Shown: positions 43,752-52,399, counted from the stretch's first letter. The stretch is 64,000 nt of DNA from Gammaproteobacteria bacterium (GCA_017302255.1 JAFLDV010000016.1:1-64000), one strand, 5' to 3'. Translations and numbers: made by a program. The notes: a model not told the origin generated them from the letters alone.

Positions 43752-44387
43752 GTGACTAATATAGAGCCAAACCAGCCTGAAATTATTGACGACAACACTA
43801 ATGCAGAGCGTCATCAAAAGCGCCAACAACGACTCAAAGCCAAGGTCGACGAACGAATTGCCGCAGCAACTGCAGATAAAGGCTTAGTTCTGGTGATTAC
43901 CGGCAATGGCAAGGGCAAATCGACTGCGGGTTTTGGCATTGTCACCAGAGCGGTAGGACATGGCCTTACCGCAGCTGTCGCCCAATTTATCAAGGGCACT
44001 TGGGAGTGTGGCGAGCGCAATCTGTTGCAAAAACACGGCGTGCCGTTTTCAGTCATGGCGACAGGATTTACTTGGGAAACCCAAGATCGAGCGCTTGATA
44101 TCGCTGCAGCGACTCAAGTCTGGGAAGATTGTGCGGCATATTTGCAAGATCCCAACATCGATGTAGTGCTGCTGGATGAGCTGACTTATATGCTGAGTTA
44201 CGATTATCTCGACTTAGCCACTGTGTTAGGTGCCATTCAAAACCGTCCCGCACACCAGCATGTAGTGATCACCGGCCGCGGAGCTCATCGACAACTTATT
44301 GATATAGCCGATACCGTCAGTGAAGTTCAATCGGTAAAGCATGCGTTTGATGCGGGGATCAAAGTGCAAAAAGGAATCGATTGGTGA
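43752..44387 (+). CDS. cobO: Cob(I)yrinic acid a,c-diamide adenosyltransferase
   Basis: A 211-residue CobA/CobO/BtuR-type enzyme that adenosylates corrinoids. The P-loop is I-T-G-N-G-K-G-K-S-T-A (about 51-61). F-I-K-G-T-W-E-C-G-E-R-N, V-L-L-D-E-L-T-Y-M-L (Walker B) and V-I-T-G-R-G-A-H follow. The N-terminus holds R-H-Q-K-R-Q-Q-R-L-K-A-K-V-D, usual in BtuR. The start is GTG with a weak GGA site. It converts imported cobalamin to the coenzyme form. It overlaps btuF by 4 bases. Confidence 0.94.
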   Translation: MTNIEPNQPEIIDDNTNAERHQKRQQRLKAKVDERIAAATADKGLVLVITGNGKGKSTAGFGIVTRAVGHGLTAAVAQFIKGTWECGERNLLQKHGVPFSVMATGFTWETQDRALDIAAATQVWEDCAAYLQDPNIDVVLLDELTYMLSYDYLDLATVLGAIQNRPAHQHVVITGRGAHRQLIDIADTVSEVQSVKHAFDAGIKVQKGIDW

Positions 44388-45364
44388 AGCTACTTTTGCC
44401 TGCCTTGGGTCGCTGGTTTAGCTTGTTCGCCGTCGGCGTTTGTTGCTTAGCCCAAACTCCAGCGGCATTCTCAAAACAAACTGAAGAGCAAACTGCAGAG
44501 CAAGCTGCTCCACAAACTGCGAGCACGCCCCCGCCTACTCGATTGATAGTATTAGCGCCCAATTTGGTGGAATTATTATTTAGCATAGGTGCAGGCGAGC
44601 AAATCATAGCGACAAGTGAGCATGCCGACTACCCAACAGCTGCCAGCGCAATTCCTAGAGTCGGTAACTACGCTGGTTTGCAGCTGGAAAAAATTGTCGC
44701 ATTAAAACCCGATCTAATTTTGTTGTGGCGAAGTGGCACCCCTGCGGCGGACATCGAACGTTTATCCCAGCTTGGTTTTCACCTTGAATTATTCGAGCCA
44801 ACACAATTGGACGATGTTGCGAGCGATTTGGAACGTCTTGGCCGTATCAGCGGCCACGTTGACGAAGCCAATCAACAAGCCAAGCAATATCGGCAAACGT
44901 TAGCCGCACTGCGACAACAATATAGTTCGCAAAGCCCAGTTTCGGTGTTCTACGAGCTTTGGGATAGTCCATTGTCGAGTATCGGAACATCGGCATGGCC
45001 CAATCAGCATTTACAAGTTTGTGGTGCCCAAAATGTGTTAGCCAGCAGTACTGTCGCCTACCCACAACTGAGTGTCGAACAAGTGTTAGTGTTAGATCCA
45101 CAGCTGATTATTCAGCCAGTTTCGGCAAATGAACCCAGAGGTTTACTCAACTGGCAACAATACCCACAGTTGCAAGCAGTGCGTAATTCTCAAATTATTA
45201 GGCCAAACAGTGATTTATTACACAGGGCAAGTATAAGAGCCTTAACTGCAACAAAAGATCTCTGTGAACAAGTGGCAAAAACTCGCCACTTTTATCGACA
45301 GCAAGCGGACAGTGGCGAAAAAAACACCTATACTGGCAAGACACCAAGCGCTCCGAGGAACTAG
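44384..45364 (+). CDS. btuF: Vitamin B12-binding periplasmic protein
   Basis: A 326-residue solute-binding protein (helical-backbone class III). Signal peptide about 1-29, then a Gln/Thr/Pro linker. The first lobe starts R-L-I-V-L-A-P-N-L-V-E-L-L-F-S-I-G-A-G (about 53-71), and V-G-N-Y-A-G-L-Q-L-E-K-I-V-A-L-K-P-D-L-I-L and the second-lobe S-V-F-Y-E-L-W-D-S-P-L follow. The W-D-S-P-L-S-S-I-G region is typical of BtuF. The start is GTG 8 bases after AAGGA, overlapping cobO. The substrate assignment comes from family and operon. Confidence 0.88.
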   Translation: MKLLLPALGRWFSLFAVGVCCLAQTPAAFSKQTEEQTAEQAAPQTASTPPPTRLIVLAPNLVELLFSIGAGEQIIATSEHADYPTAASAIPRVGNYAGLQLEKIVALKPDLILLWRSGTPAADIERLSQLGFHLELFEPTQLDDVASDLERLGRISGHVDEANQQAKQYRQTLAALRQQYSSQSPVSVFYELWDSPLSSIGTSAWPNQHLQVCGAQNVLASSTVAYPQLSVEQVLVLDPQLIIQPVSANEPRGLLNWQQYPQLQAVRNSQIIRPNSDLLHRASIRALTATKDLCEQVAKTRHFYRQQADSGEKNTYTGKTPSAPRN

Positions 45365-45366
45365 TT

Positions 45367-46023
45367 ATGTCAATTGCAGCCACTACCAACAACACCAGTA
45401 CTGACGCAGTTAATGTTGCGGCAAACAACACCAAAACAGCAGCCACTGAGACGCAATCGAAAAAAGAGTTAACTGCTTATCAAGCGTCATTACAAAATCG
45501 CCAAGCGCTTAACAGCCAAATTTTAAGCTCGAGTTTGAATATCAGTCTGAAGTCTGATAACCAGTCGATGAGCTTGTTGTTTAAAACTGCTTTGGAAAAA
45601 GTCCAAGCCGAATTTTCCAGTAGCAGCGAAAAAATAACCGCTGAAGCAACTGCTAAAACTGAAAGCAAAGCTTATGAGACAGAAGTTGATAACTCACCCA
45701 AGGCAACTTCAGAGCGTATTGTCGGGATGGCTGCAGGCTTCTATCAAAAATTTAAAGAACGAAATCCGAACGATACTGAAGCATTAACCAAATTCATGGA
45801 TAAATTTAGCCAAGGGATTGAAAAGGGTTTTGCTGATGCCAAAGATATTCTGAAAAGCCTCGATAAGCTCAATGGCAAGGTGGCAACGGATATCGACGAG
45901 ACCTATGGTTTGGTTCAAAAAGGCTTAAAAACCTTCCAAGAAAAAGTTGCGGAAGAAGAGAAAACTGCGAAAAATTCACCAACTAGCAGCACTACTAATG
46001 CTAAAACTAGCAATGCCGCCTAA
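45367..46023 (+). CDS. DUF5610-like hypothetical protein
   Basis: A 218-residue soluble, Ser/Thr/Ala/Lys-rich protein with low-complexity ends. The ordered core (about 118-195) reads E-R-I-V-G-M-A-A-G-F-Y-Q-K-F-K-E-R-N-P, then F-M-D-K-F-S-Q-G-I-E-K-G-F-A-D-A-K-D-I-L, a helical pattern that I associate with DUF5610. It starts 2 bases after the btuF stop and may share its transcript, but nothing ties it to cobalamin. No signal peptide. Function unknown. Confidence 0.6.
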   Translation: MSIAATTNNTSTDAVNVAANNTKTAATETQSKKELTAYQASLQNRQALNSQILSSSLNISLKSDNQSMSLLFKTALEKVQAEFSSSSEKITAEATAKTESKAYETEVDNSPKATSERIVGMAAGFYQKFKERNPNDTEALTKFMDKFSQGIEKGFADAKDILKSLDKLNGKVATDIDETYGLVQKGLKTFQEKVAEEEKTAKNSPTSSTTNAKTSNAA

Positions 46024-46044
46024 CCACTTAAACTATCACTAACA

Positions 46045-46079
46045 AATCGATGAGCTTGGCATTTGCAGGCTCATCGATT
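46045..46079. terminator. Inverted repeat between convergent genes (possible bidirectional terminator)
   Basis: A perfect 11-bp stem AATCGATGAGC/GCTCATCGATT (46045-46055 with 46069-46079) has a 13-base loop. It sits between the convergent DUF5610-like and PH-domain genes. T-tracts are poor on both sides, so termination is plausible but not assured. Confidence 0.55.
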
Positions 46080-46093
46080 GTTCTAATGATGCC

Positions 46094-46471
46094 CTACCGA
46101 CAGCTATAAGTTGCCAGCGCTTTTTGCACAGACATGATATTGCCATCTTTGCTAAAGGTCTTTTTGATTGGCAATTCACTGCCAGAGAGCCAAATCGACA
46201 ACTCTGATTCAATATCAAAATGCCCTTTCGTTTCAGCAGAAAACCTGACAATTGAGCGATAAGGGATCGACATGTATTCTTTCTTCGACCCAGTGATCCC
46301 TTGTTTATCAATTAAAATCAGCCGGCGGTTGGTGAAGACAATCATGTCGCGAATCAGCTTGAACACCTGTTCAAGTTTTTCACCATCAGCCAATATCGCC
46401 GACAGCTCTTCTTCAACGTCCGCTAAATCCACTTCACCAGCATTGCCGAGTAAGCCACTAAACAACCCCAT
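46094..46471 (-). CDS. Bacterial PH-domain protein
   Basis: A 125-residue cytoplasmic protein. A short helical N-terminus is followed by a bPH-type beta sandwich: I-R-D-M-I-V-F-T-N-R-R-L-I-L-I-D-K-Q-G-I-T-G-S-K-K-E-Y-x-S-I-P-Y, then I-V-R-F-S-A-E-T-K-G and the closing helix. The V-F-T-N-R-R-L-I-x-x-D motif is the hallmark of this family. Role unknown. It is the lone gene between a convergent neighbour and the FAD oxidoreductase upstream. Confidence 0.87.
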   Translation of the reverse strand: MGLFSGLLGNAGEVDLADVEEELSAILADGEKLEQVFKLIRDMIVFTNRRLILIDKQGITGSKKEYMSIPYRSIVRFSAETKGHFDIESELSIWLSGSELPIKKTFSKDGNIMSVQKALATYSCR

Positions 46472-46512
46472 TTGCTATTCCTTGTTGGTTGATGAATCAC
46501 TACGTTAACTGG

Positions 46513-47523
46513 TTATTTAGTGCTGCCGCAAGCACTTTGCCAAATTTGCTCGGCGGCTTGGCGTCCAGCTAACCACGCATTTTCAATCCGGCCGCCAAAA
46601 CTCCAATCGCCGGCCAACCAAATCGGCAGTTCGGTTATATTCAGGATCCCTGGCGATTGTTGTTCTGCATCGACAGTGGCAAACAGCCAGCGATGACAAA
46701 TACTTTCACTGATTTCAATTGAGCAACTCAGTATTCGTTCAAGCTCAGTGACGGCAATACCAGCCAAGGTTTCTAAAGACTCAGTGAGATGGGCTTTGGT
46801 AAACTCTGCAGAAAAATGCACAAGCCAGCGAGTCGTTGCAGCTCGCTCAGGTTTGTCCTGTAACTGGCATGCCCAGCGCACACTGCCAGTTTGCACAAAG
46901 ATGCCCTTAGCCGGATGAATTGATTCGAAATCTTCAGTTTGTGAACTTTTAACCGTTAACACCACCGCCCAACAGGGCCGTAAAATGGTGTCAGGTATTA
47001 GGTTTCTAAGCTCGGGAAACTCTTGTACTAACGCGGCAGCTTGCACTGGTGGCGTTGTGACAAGCACATGGGTAAAACCGGAAAACTCACGGCCATCTTC
47101 CGCGCTTAAATGCCAACTGCTTTGTTCATCTTGATAAATGCTTTGGATTCGGCATGAAGTGGTGACCGCGACGTCGGCGAGTAACTGCTTGATTGGCTGT
47201 TGCATTGACGGCACACCGACGAACCGCCGTTCTTGATCTGCTGATATTTGCAACTTGTCGTTAAAAACGTATGGCGTGAACGACCAAGGCGCAACTACCC
47301 CAGCATTTTGCCAATCCGCTACCAATGCCGTAAATGCCGGATCGCGAGCTGTGAAATATTGTGCGCCCATATCCAGATAATGCTGTTCATCAAGGCGCTT
47401 TGAGCTCATGCGGCCGCCTACAGAGCGGCCTTTATCAAAGACTTCAACCTCAGCACCTGCCGCCACTAACCAAGCGGCGGCGCTTGCACCAGCCATCCCT
47501 GCCCCAATAATTGCAACCTTCAC
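46513..47523 (-). CDS. FAD/NAD(P)-dependent amine-oxidase-like oxidoreductase
   Basis: A 336-residue flavoprotein. The dinucleotide-binding motif V-A-I-I-G-A-G-M-A-G-A-S-A-A is at 3-16. Next come the ribose-binding V-F-D-K-G-R-S-V-G-G-R-M-S-S (about 33-46) and the D-M-G-A-Q-Y-F-T-A-R-D-P motif (about 52-63), typical of renalase-like NAD(P)/FAD proteins. W-L-A-G-D-W-S-F-G-G-R-I-E-N-A-W near the end closes the FAD site. The substrate is not predictable. It is divergent from msrA. Confidence 0.88.
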   Translation of the reverse strand: MKVAIIGAGMAGASAAAWLVAAGAEVEVFDKGRSVGGRMSSKRLDEQHYLDMGAQYFTARDPAFTALVADWQNAGVVAPWSFTPYVFNDKLQISADQERRFVGVPSMQQPIKQLLADVAVTTSCRIQSIYQDEQSSWHLSAEDGREFSGFTHVLVTTPPVQAAALVQEFPELRNLIPDTILRPCWAVVLTVKSSQTEDFESIHPAKGIFVQTGSVRWACQLQDKPERAATTRWLVHFSAEFTKAHLTESLETLAGIAVTELERILSCSIEISESICHRWLFATVDAEQQSPGILNITELPIWLAGDWSFGGRIENAWLAGRQAAEQIWQSACGSTK

Positions 47524-47613
47524 GCTGATCTCCTCGACAATACTGCTCGTAATCTTTAACTGTACGGTACAATTCTATCAATAGACCAATCAATAGATGA
47601 GTAAGGACAGAAC

Positions 47614-48153
47614 ATGGCATTACAACAGTTGACGCTTGGCGGCGGATGTTTTTGGTGTATCGAAGCCGCTTTTTCCCAAGTCATTGGTGTTCAGAGTGCC
47701 ATCAGCGGTTACATGGGCGGGCATTTACTTAATCCGAGTTACCAGCAAATTTGCAGCGGAAACACAGGCCATGCTGAAGTAGTACAAATCAGCTTTGAGG
47801 ATAATGAAGTCGACATCGTTGAACTACTGCAGATCTTTTTTACCCTACATAACCCAACCGAACTTAATCGCCAAGGACATGACGTTGGAACACAATATCG
47901 GTCGGTATTATTTTATGAAAGTGCCGAGCAGCAACAACTATTCACTCAATATATTGCCGAATTAACCAAAGCCGGTATTTTCGACCAGCCGATTGTGACG
48001 ACACTTGAACCACTCGCACAGTTTTACCCGGCCGAAGACTACCATCAAGGCTACTTTTTTGAGAACCCGCAGCAGATGTACTGCCAAGTTGTGGTTAAAC
48101 CTAAACTGCTGAAATTTGCCAATACTTTTGCCAAACATTTGCGCAAATCTTGA
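47614..48153 (+). CDS. msrA: Peptide methionine sulfoxide reductase MsrA
   Basis: A 179-residue enzyme reducing the S-isomer of methionine sulfoxide. The catalytic motif G-G-C-F-W-C-I-E-A is at 10-18 (catalytic Cys12). G-Y-M-G-G, G-H-A-E-V-V, H-D-V-G-T-Q-Y-R-S and the closing A-E-D-Y-H-Q-G-Y-F follow. It lacks the extra C-terminal cysteine pair of E. coli MsrA, so recycling may use the second cysteine at Cys15 or a different route. Single gene followed by a terminator. Confidence 0.95.
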   Translation: MALQQLTLGGGCFWCIEAAFSQVIGVQSAISGYMGGHLLNPSYQQICSGNTGHAEVVQISFEDNEVDIVELLQIFFTLHNPTELNRQGHDVGTQYRSVLFYESAEQQQLFTQYIAELTKAGIFDQPIVTTLEPLAQFYPAEDYHQGYFFENPQQMYCQVVVKPKLLKFANTFAKHLRKS

Positions 48154-48180
48154 GGCTTAACCCCGAATAATTGCCGAAAA

Positions 48181-48211
48181 AAAAGCCGGTGAGTGCAACT
48201 CCCGGCTTTTT
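48181..48211. terminator. Terminator between convergent msrA and btuB
   Basis: A 9-bp stem AAAAGCCGG/CCGGCTTTT (48181-48189 with 48202-48210) has a 12-base loop. A-run and T-run flanks allow termination in both directions. Confidence 0.88.
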
Positions 48212-48247
48212 ACCTTTCAAAATGCCTACTTAGCCATAGTAATCCGT

Positions 48248-50008
48248 TTAGAATTCGGTAACCTGCACTGACAAGCCAAACTCAACACCGGCCTGCTGAT
48301 ACCCAAGATTGGTTTGATAGGACTTATCAAAAAGATTGTCTACTTTGGCGCGGAACGTCAGGCCTTGCTGCCACTGATGACTGGCGCCAATTCCCCACAC
48401 CACAAAGCTACCAAGTTCAGCGGTGCTTGGATAACTCACCGAATACGCTTCACTTTGATACTGTGCGGTCAAGCCCACTTCTGTATCTTGCCATTGCCGA
48501 GCGATCTGCCATGCCAATTTATTGGCAGGACGGTTGGTCAAATCAGTGCCCGCCTTCTCATTTTTACCATCTAAATAAGTGTAAGTGGCGCCGCTTTGCC
48601 AAGCTTCACCTTGCCATGCGACTGTCAGCTCTGCACCTTTTACTGTGGCGAGCAACACGTTCTCTAAACTGTCGCCCACTTTCTGAATATGGTTAGTTAA
48701 GTCACGGTCAAAACCCGTTAGGTTCAGAGTCCAAGCGCCTTGTTGATAATCAAAACCTAACTCACGTGAGCGAGAAAGTTCAGGTTTTAACAAAGGGTTA
48801 CCATATTGCGGCCAATACAATTCGTTGAACGTCGGAACTTTAAAACCAGTGCCCTGACTTAAGCGCAACGTCAAAGCATCAGTTAACTGATAACCACCGC
48901 TTAATTGATAAGTTTGTTCAGCACCATAGCCGGTGATAGAGTCACGCCTTACTGCACTGTCAAACAACCATTGCTGCCATTGATAACTAACACCGGTGAA
49001 TACACTTTGGTTAGTCCGCTGCGCTTGACTGTAATTTGGTGCATCTTTTTGCACTGACTCTTGATACCAGTTACTGCCGACTAACCAAGTTAAATCACGC
49101 GCTAAGTCATAACTTAATTGGTAATCAACCTCGTCGCGGTCGGTACGAAACAAGCTTCTCGCAACGTCATCACCAAAACTAGTGTCCTCATCAACACTTC
49201 GGGACACCCGCAGTTGCTGTGTGGTCCCCAACACATCGCCTTGCCAACTTAACTGGTGCGAGTCTTGTTGTGTGTCAGCTTGGTCACCGCCCCAGCTTGT
49301 ATCAAATTCGTAGAAACCGTTGTTGATATTTGATTGCCAGCCAAAATCACCAAATTTTGTTTGGTAATCTGCGCCAAGTTTTAGATAGTGCTGGGAAAAT
49401 CCATCGCGATCCGGATCGCCTTTGGTAGTTGCAGAAAAACCATCACCATGCGCACTGCCAACTGAAGCAAACAACCGCAAATCATCGCGTTTGACGCTGC
49501 CCCCGATACTGGCTTCCGCTTGCCCAAAGCTACCGAGGCTGACGTTAAGTTCTGTACGTTCATCTTTTCGCGTGGTGATGGCGATAACGCCAGCCAATGC
49601 ATCAGAGCCATACCACGCAGCTTTAGGGCCACGAATGATTTCAATTTTTTCGATTTGTTCCAGCGGCACTAGTGCCAAAGATTGGTAACCCAAAGTGGCT
49701 GAACCAATCCGAACGCCATCAAGCAAAATCAAGGTATGGCCGGAATTACCGCCGCGTACAAATACACTGGATAATTGACCGCGACCGCCACTGCGCGAAA
49801 CACTAACTCCGGCAACCAGATTCAGTAACGCAGGTAAATCCCGAACTTGGCTTTTTAAGATTTGTTCGCGATCAAGTACCGTTAAACTGGTCAGGGTTTC
49901 GTTTACAGGTTGGCTTTGACGGTTGGCGTAAACACTAATGTGCTCGATATCATCAGCAATAGCATAGCTACTGACCATTGCTATAGTCAGCATTGAAAAT
50001 TTCAACAT
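48248..50008 (-). CDS. btuB: Vitamin B12 outer-membrane receptor
   Basis: A 586-residue TonB-dependent receptor. Signal peptide M-L-K-F-S-M-L-T-I-A-M to A-I-A, TonB box region I-E-H-I-S-V-Y-A-N-R. The plug has F-V-R-G-G-N-S-G-H-T-L-I-L-L-D-G-V-R-I and I-E-I-I-R-G-P-K-A-A-W-Y-G-S-D-A-L-A-G-V-I. The compact 22-strand barrel has BtuB length. The start at 50008 lies 5 bases after GGAG; the longer frame from 50026 is less likely. Identity as BtuB is strongly supported by the cobalamin riboswitch immediately upstream. Confidence 0.94.
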   Translation of the reverse strand: MLKFSMLTIAMVSSYAIADDIEHISVYANRQSQPVNETLTSLTVLDREQILKSQVRDLPALLNLVAGVSVSRSGGRGQLSSVFVRGGNSGHTLILLDGVRIGSATLGYQSLALVPLEQIEKIEIIRGPKAAWYGSDALAGVIAITTRKDERTELNVSLGSFGQAEASIGGSVKRDDLRLFASVGSAHGDGFSATTKGDPDRDGFSQHYLKLGADYQTKFGDFGWQSNINNGFYEFDTSWGGDQADTQQDSHQLSWQGDVLGTTQQLRVSRSVDEDTSFGDDVARSLFRTDRDEVDYQLSYDLARDLTWLVGSNWYQESVQKDAPNYSQAQRTNQSVFTGVSYQWQQWLFDSAVRRDSITGYGAEQTYQLSGGYQLTDALTLRLSQGTGFKVPTFNELYWPQYGNPLLKPELSRSRELGFDYQQGAWTLNLTGFDRDLTNHIQKVGDSLENVLLATVKGAELTVAWQGEAWQSGATYTYLDGKNEKAGTDLTNRPANKLAWQIARQWQDTEVGLTAQYQSEAYSVSYPSTAELGSFVVWGIGASHQWQQGLTFRAKVDNLFDKSYQTNLGYQQAGVEFGLSVQVTEF

Positions 50009-50058
50009 ATGAACTCCGTAAAACACGCCCTCCGCGTGCTGTGGGTGAAAGAAATTTT

Positions 50059-50285
50059 CAGGCCGGTCTCCGGGCTGACAATACCGAAAATGCTTGGAAA
50101 AGCGCTTTCGTTGGGTGAAACCTTCCCATCATCAGACAGTGGTCATTCACCCAAGGCCTTAGGCCATATCGTTTTACCGTTGCGGGGGCAGCACTGGACT
50201 ATGCAAGCAATTCGACTTCACTAAACTCAAATCACTGCAGTCACCAGTTTCCCGTTTCACCAAGCTGTCGCCTGGCACCTGAAAA
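50059..50285 (-). promoter_or_regulatory. Cobalamin riboswitch controlling btuB
   Basis: Reading leftward it has all expected blocks in order: opening TTTTCAGGTGCC near 50284-50273, GGTGAAACGGGAA near 50261-50249, AGTGCTGCCCCCGCAACGG near 50198-50180, CCACTG and GGGAAGG near 50144-50123, and the B12 box GTCAGCCCGGAGACCGGCC at 50079-50061. It ends about 50 bases before the btuB start. Without a clear terminator, control is probably by masking the ribosome-binding site or by an undetected expression platform. Cobalamin excess should repress btuB. Confidence 0.95.
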
Positions 50286-50313
50286 CAAAAGCGGCCACAG
50301 TTTAGCGGCCGCT
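50284..50313 (-). terminator. Rho-independent terminator of yajQ
   Basis: Reading leftward, AGCGGCC (50313-50307) pairs with GGCCGCT (50296-50290), followed by TTTGTTTT. The T-tract runs directly into the first bases of the cobalamin riboswitch. Confidence 0.85.
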
Positions 50314-50326
50314 GATAAATTGTCAA
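50299..50326 (-). promoter_or_regulatory. Candidate btuB promoter embedded in the yajQ terminator
   Basis: On the minus strand a perfect -35 TTGACA (50326-50321) is separated by 16 bases from TAAACT (50304-50299), a 4/6 match to the -10 consensus. Transcription would begin near 50292, just ahead of the riboswitch. The spacer and -10 overlap the terminator hairpin. Confidence 0.55.
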
Positions 50327-50352
50327 TAGAAATCTAGATGTCTAAAACTCAG

Positions 50353-50835
50353 CTATTCGCGGAAATTTTGATATTGGAATGGTTGGCCTAAGTCGCTTTG
50401 TCGCAGCAATGCAATAACTTCCTGCAGCTCGTCGCGCTTTTTGCCGGTCACTCGAACTTCGTCACCCTGAATAGCCGCTTGTACTTTGATTTTACTTTCT
50501 TTAATCAAAGCGACCACTTTTCGCGACATATCTTTGTCGATGCCTTGTTTTAATTTCAGCACCTGACTGTAAGTTTTGCCGGAGTGCACTACTTTTTCTT
50601 CTTCAAATGAACGCACGTCCAACCCACGTTTAACGGCTTTGGCTAAGAAAATCTCACGCATTTGCTGCAGTTGAAACTCAGCTTCAGCTTTCATGGTGAT
50701 GGCTTCGTCTTTTAACTCAAATTCAACTTTGATGCCGCGGAAATCAAAGCGAGTGGTTAGCTCACGGTTAGAGTTTTCAACAGCGTTCAGAACTTCCTGT
50801 TGTTCAACCTTGGATACGATATCAAAAGAAGGCAT
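50353..50835 (-). CDS. yajQ: YajQ family cyclic-di-GMP-binding protein (DUF520)
   Basis: A 160-residue cytoplasmic protein of two ferredoxin-like domains. It opens [10 protein letters not shown], with R-F-D-F-R-G (about 31-36), [12 protein letters not shown] (about 93-104) and the ending D-L-G-Q-P-F-Q-Y-x-N-F-R-E, all typical. Some homologues bind cyclic-di-GMP and act with transcription factors. A cyclic-di-GMP-making enzyme is encoded at 58975-62022, but no direct link is shown. Confidence 0.95.
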   Translation of the reverse strand: MPSFDIVSKVEQQEVLNAVENSNRELTTRFDFRGIKVEFELKDEAITMKAEAEFQLQQMREIFLAKAVKRGLDVRSFEEEKVVHSGKTYSQVLKLKQGIDKDMSRKVVALIKESKIKVQAAIQGDEVRVTGKKRDELQEVIALLRQSDLGQPFQYQNFRE

Positions 50836-50925
50836 TATGGGCTCCTATATGTGCACTAATGCAATTGATTATACTGAAGAACGCCCTATAATCCGAGCCA
50901 AATTTCAGAAAGAAGTAAGCGATTT

Positions 50926-51312
50926 ATGCCACAAATCATCCAACAATTGCTCCAACCTAAGTACTGCCAGCCACTGTTCTACATTGTCTTGTTTGTTTGC
51001 AGTTTTGGATTTATGAAGGATGTCAGCGGCATTCCTTCGACCTGGATGCCAAATGACAAAGTCATGCATCACTTAATATTCCTAACATTAATGCTGCTGT
51101 GGCAAGCCAGTTACCCGAAAAAAACAGTTTTGGGTACCTTGCTGTTGGTCATCTATGGTGGCGCCGTGGAAATAGCCCAAGCGACTTTTACTAATAGAAT
51201 GGGTGATTGGTGGGATTGGGCGGCAGATAACTCTGGAATTATGCTAGGTTTACTACTTTGGAAATTGTTGATAACGCCTTATTTCGCCACAGAGTCTAAA
51301 CTAACCAAATAG
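50926..51312 (+). CDS. VanZ-like membrane protein
   Basis: A 128-residue protein with about four membrane segments. The VanZ-type signature is present: W-M-P-N-D-K-V-M-H-H-L-I-F-L-T-L-M (about 40-56, with the D-K-x-x-H motif), then G-A-V-E-I-A-Q-A-T-F-T-N-R-M-G-D-W-W-D-W-A-A-D-N-S-G-I (about 85-111). The name derives from teicoplanin resistance, but most single-gene homologues have no known role. It lies 32 bases upstream of panE. Confidence 0.87.
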   Translation: MPQIIQQLLQPKYCQPLFYIVLFVCSFGFMKDVSGIPSTWMPNDKVMHHLIFLTLMLLWQASYPKKTVLGTLLLVIYGGAVEIAQATFTNRMGDWWDWAADNSGIMLGLLLWKLLITPYFATESKLTK

Positions 51313-51344
51313 CCTAGCAGTTTTTGAAGTCCGAGGATTTTGTT

Positions 51345-52373
51345 ATGCACATCACCCAAAATGCCGCCATCGCTGACAGCGCAGATTTGGCGTTGAATAC
51401 AGCTGAACAAACTACTTGGACTATTGTCGGCAGCGGCGCAATTGGACTGCTTGCGGCAAGTAATGCGGCATTAAAAGGCTCACCTAAAGTGCAATTGGCA
51501 CTTAGACCTCAAAACAACGTAGGCACTAGCTTTGCTTTTAGTTTTTGTGCTGGCCAGCAAGAATATCCAATTTTGCTGAGCAGCATAACCAAGACAACAC
51601 CGATCCAGGCCTTATTGCTACCGGTCAAGGCTTATGCGGTTGCTGATGCGTTGAAAGCATATCTGCCAAACTTAACTAAAAATGCGCAAATCGTGCTTTG
51701 TCACAATGGCATGGGAACCATCGAACAGGTACTACCGCTACTTAGCGCTGAGCAAGGATTATGGTTTGCCAGTACCACTCACGGTGCATACAAATCGACA
51801 CCACTTCGCGTTGTCCACTCAGGACAAGGCAAAACCATCCTGGGCGCTGTAAACCAAGTTGCTAAGTCCATGCTTGCATCCGAAAAGTCCGTCGCAAAGA
51901 ATGAAAAGGGCGAAAAAAACGAAAAGGAAACTATAAGTTCTGCCATCGCCCAAATGCTTGGGCCATGTGAAGTTGTCGACGATATCCTGCCGTTTTTATG
52001 GCAGAAATTGGCAATCAACCTAGTCATCAATTCATTAACTGCGATCCACAATGTCCGCAACGGTGCACTGGCAGGCGCAGATTATCAAGCCGTGATCGGC
52101 AAGTTAGTCAGCGAATTTGTCGAAGTAGCAAAGCAATCAGGCCAAATTTTTACGTCGGAACAATTGCAGCAACAAATTGCTCAGGTTATTACTGCGACTG
52201 CAGAAAATTATTCTTCGATGCTGCAAGATGTAAAAAACGGCCGCCAGCTGGAAGCCGCTTATATCAGCGGATATTTGCTCGAACAGGGCGTGAAACACCT
52301 GCTTGATTTGCCAACAATTCGACAAATCAATCAAGAGCTTAACTCACTAAACCCAGCAAAACTAGCGAAGTAG
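51345..52373 (+). CDS. panE: 2-dehydropantoate 2-reductase
   Basis: A 342-residue ketopantoate reductase family enzyme of the pantothenate/CoA pathway. The NADPH-binding motif W-T-I-V-G-S-G-A-I-G-L-L-A-A-S is at about 25-39. The catalytic lysine region L-P-V-K-A-Y-A-V-A is at about 92-100. The second domain has L-W-Q-K-L-A-I-N-L-V-I-N-S-L-T-A. The start at 51345 lies 7 bases after GAGGA. An unusual Lys/Glu-rich insert (about 185-205) follows A-V-N-Q-V-A-K and makes the protein longer than the usual 300 residues. Other substrates within the family are possible. Confidence 0.86.
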   Translation: MHITQNAAIADSADLALNTAEQTTWTIVGSGAIGLLAASNAALKGSPKVQLALRPQNNVGTSFAFSFCAGQQEYPILLSSITKTTPIQALLLPVKAYAVADALKAYLPNLTKNAQIVLCHNGMGTIEQVLPLLSAEQGLWFASTTHGAYKSTPLRVVHSGQGKTILGAVNQVAKSMLASEKSVAKNEKGEKNEKETISSAIAQMLGPCEVVDDILPFLWQKLAINLVINSLTAIHNVRNGALAGADYQAVIGKLVSEFVEVAKQSGQIFTSEQLQQQIAQVITATAENYSSMLQDVKNGRQLEAAYISGYLLEQGVKHLLDLPTIRQINQELNSLNPAKLAK

Positions 52374-52399
52374 ATCGTCGTAACCGAACCGCACGGCGA

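Noticed and set aside
47577-47597. Direct repeat ATCAATAGA x2 before msrA
   Set aside because: Two nine-base copies in an AT-rich promoter region are too little to call an operator.
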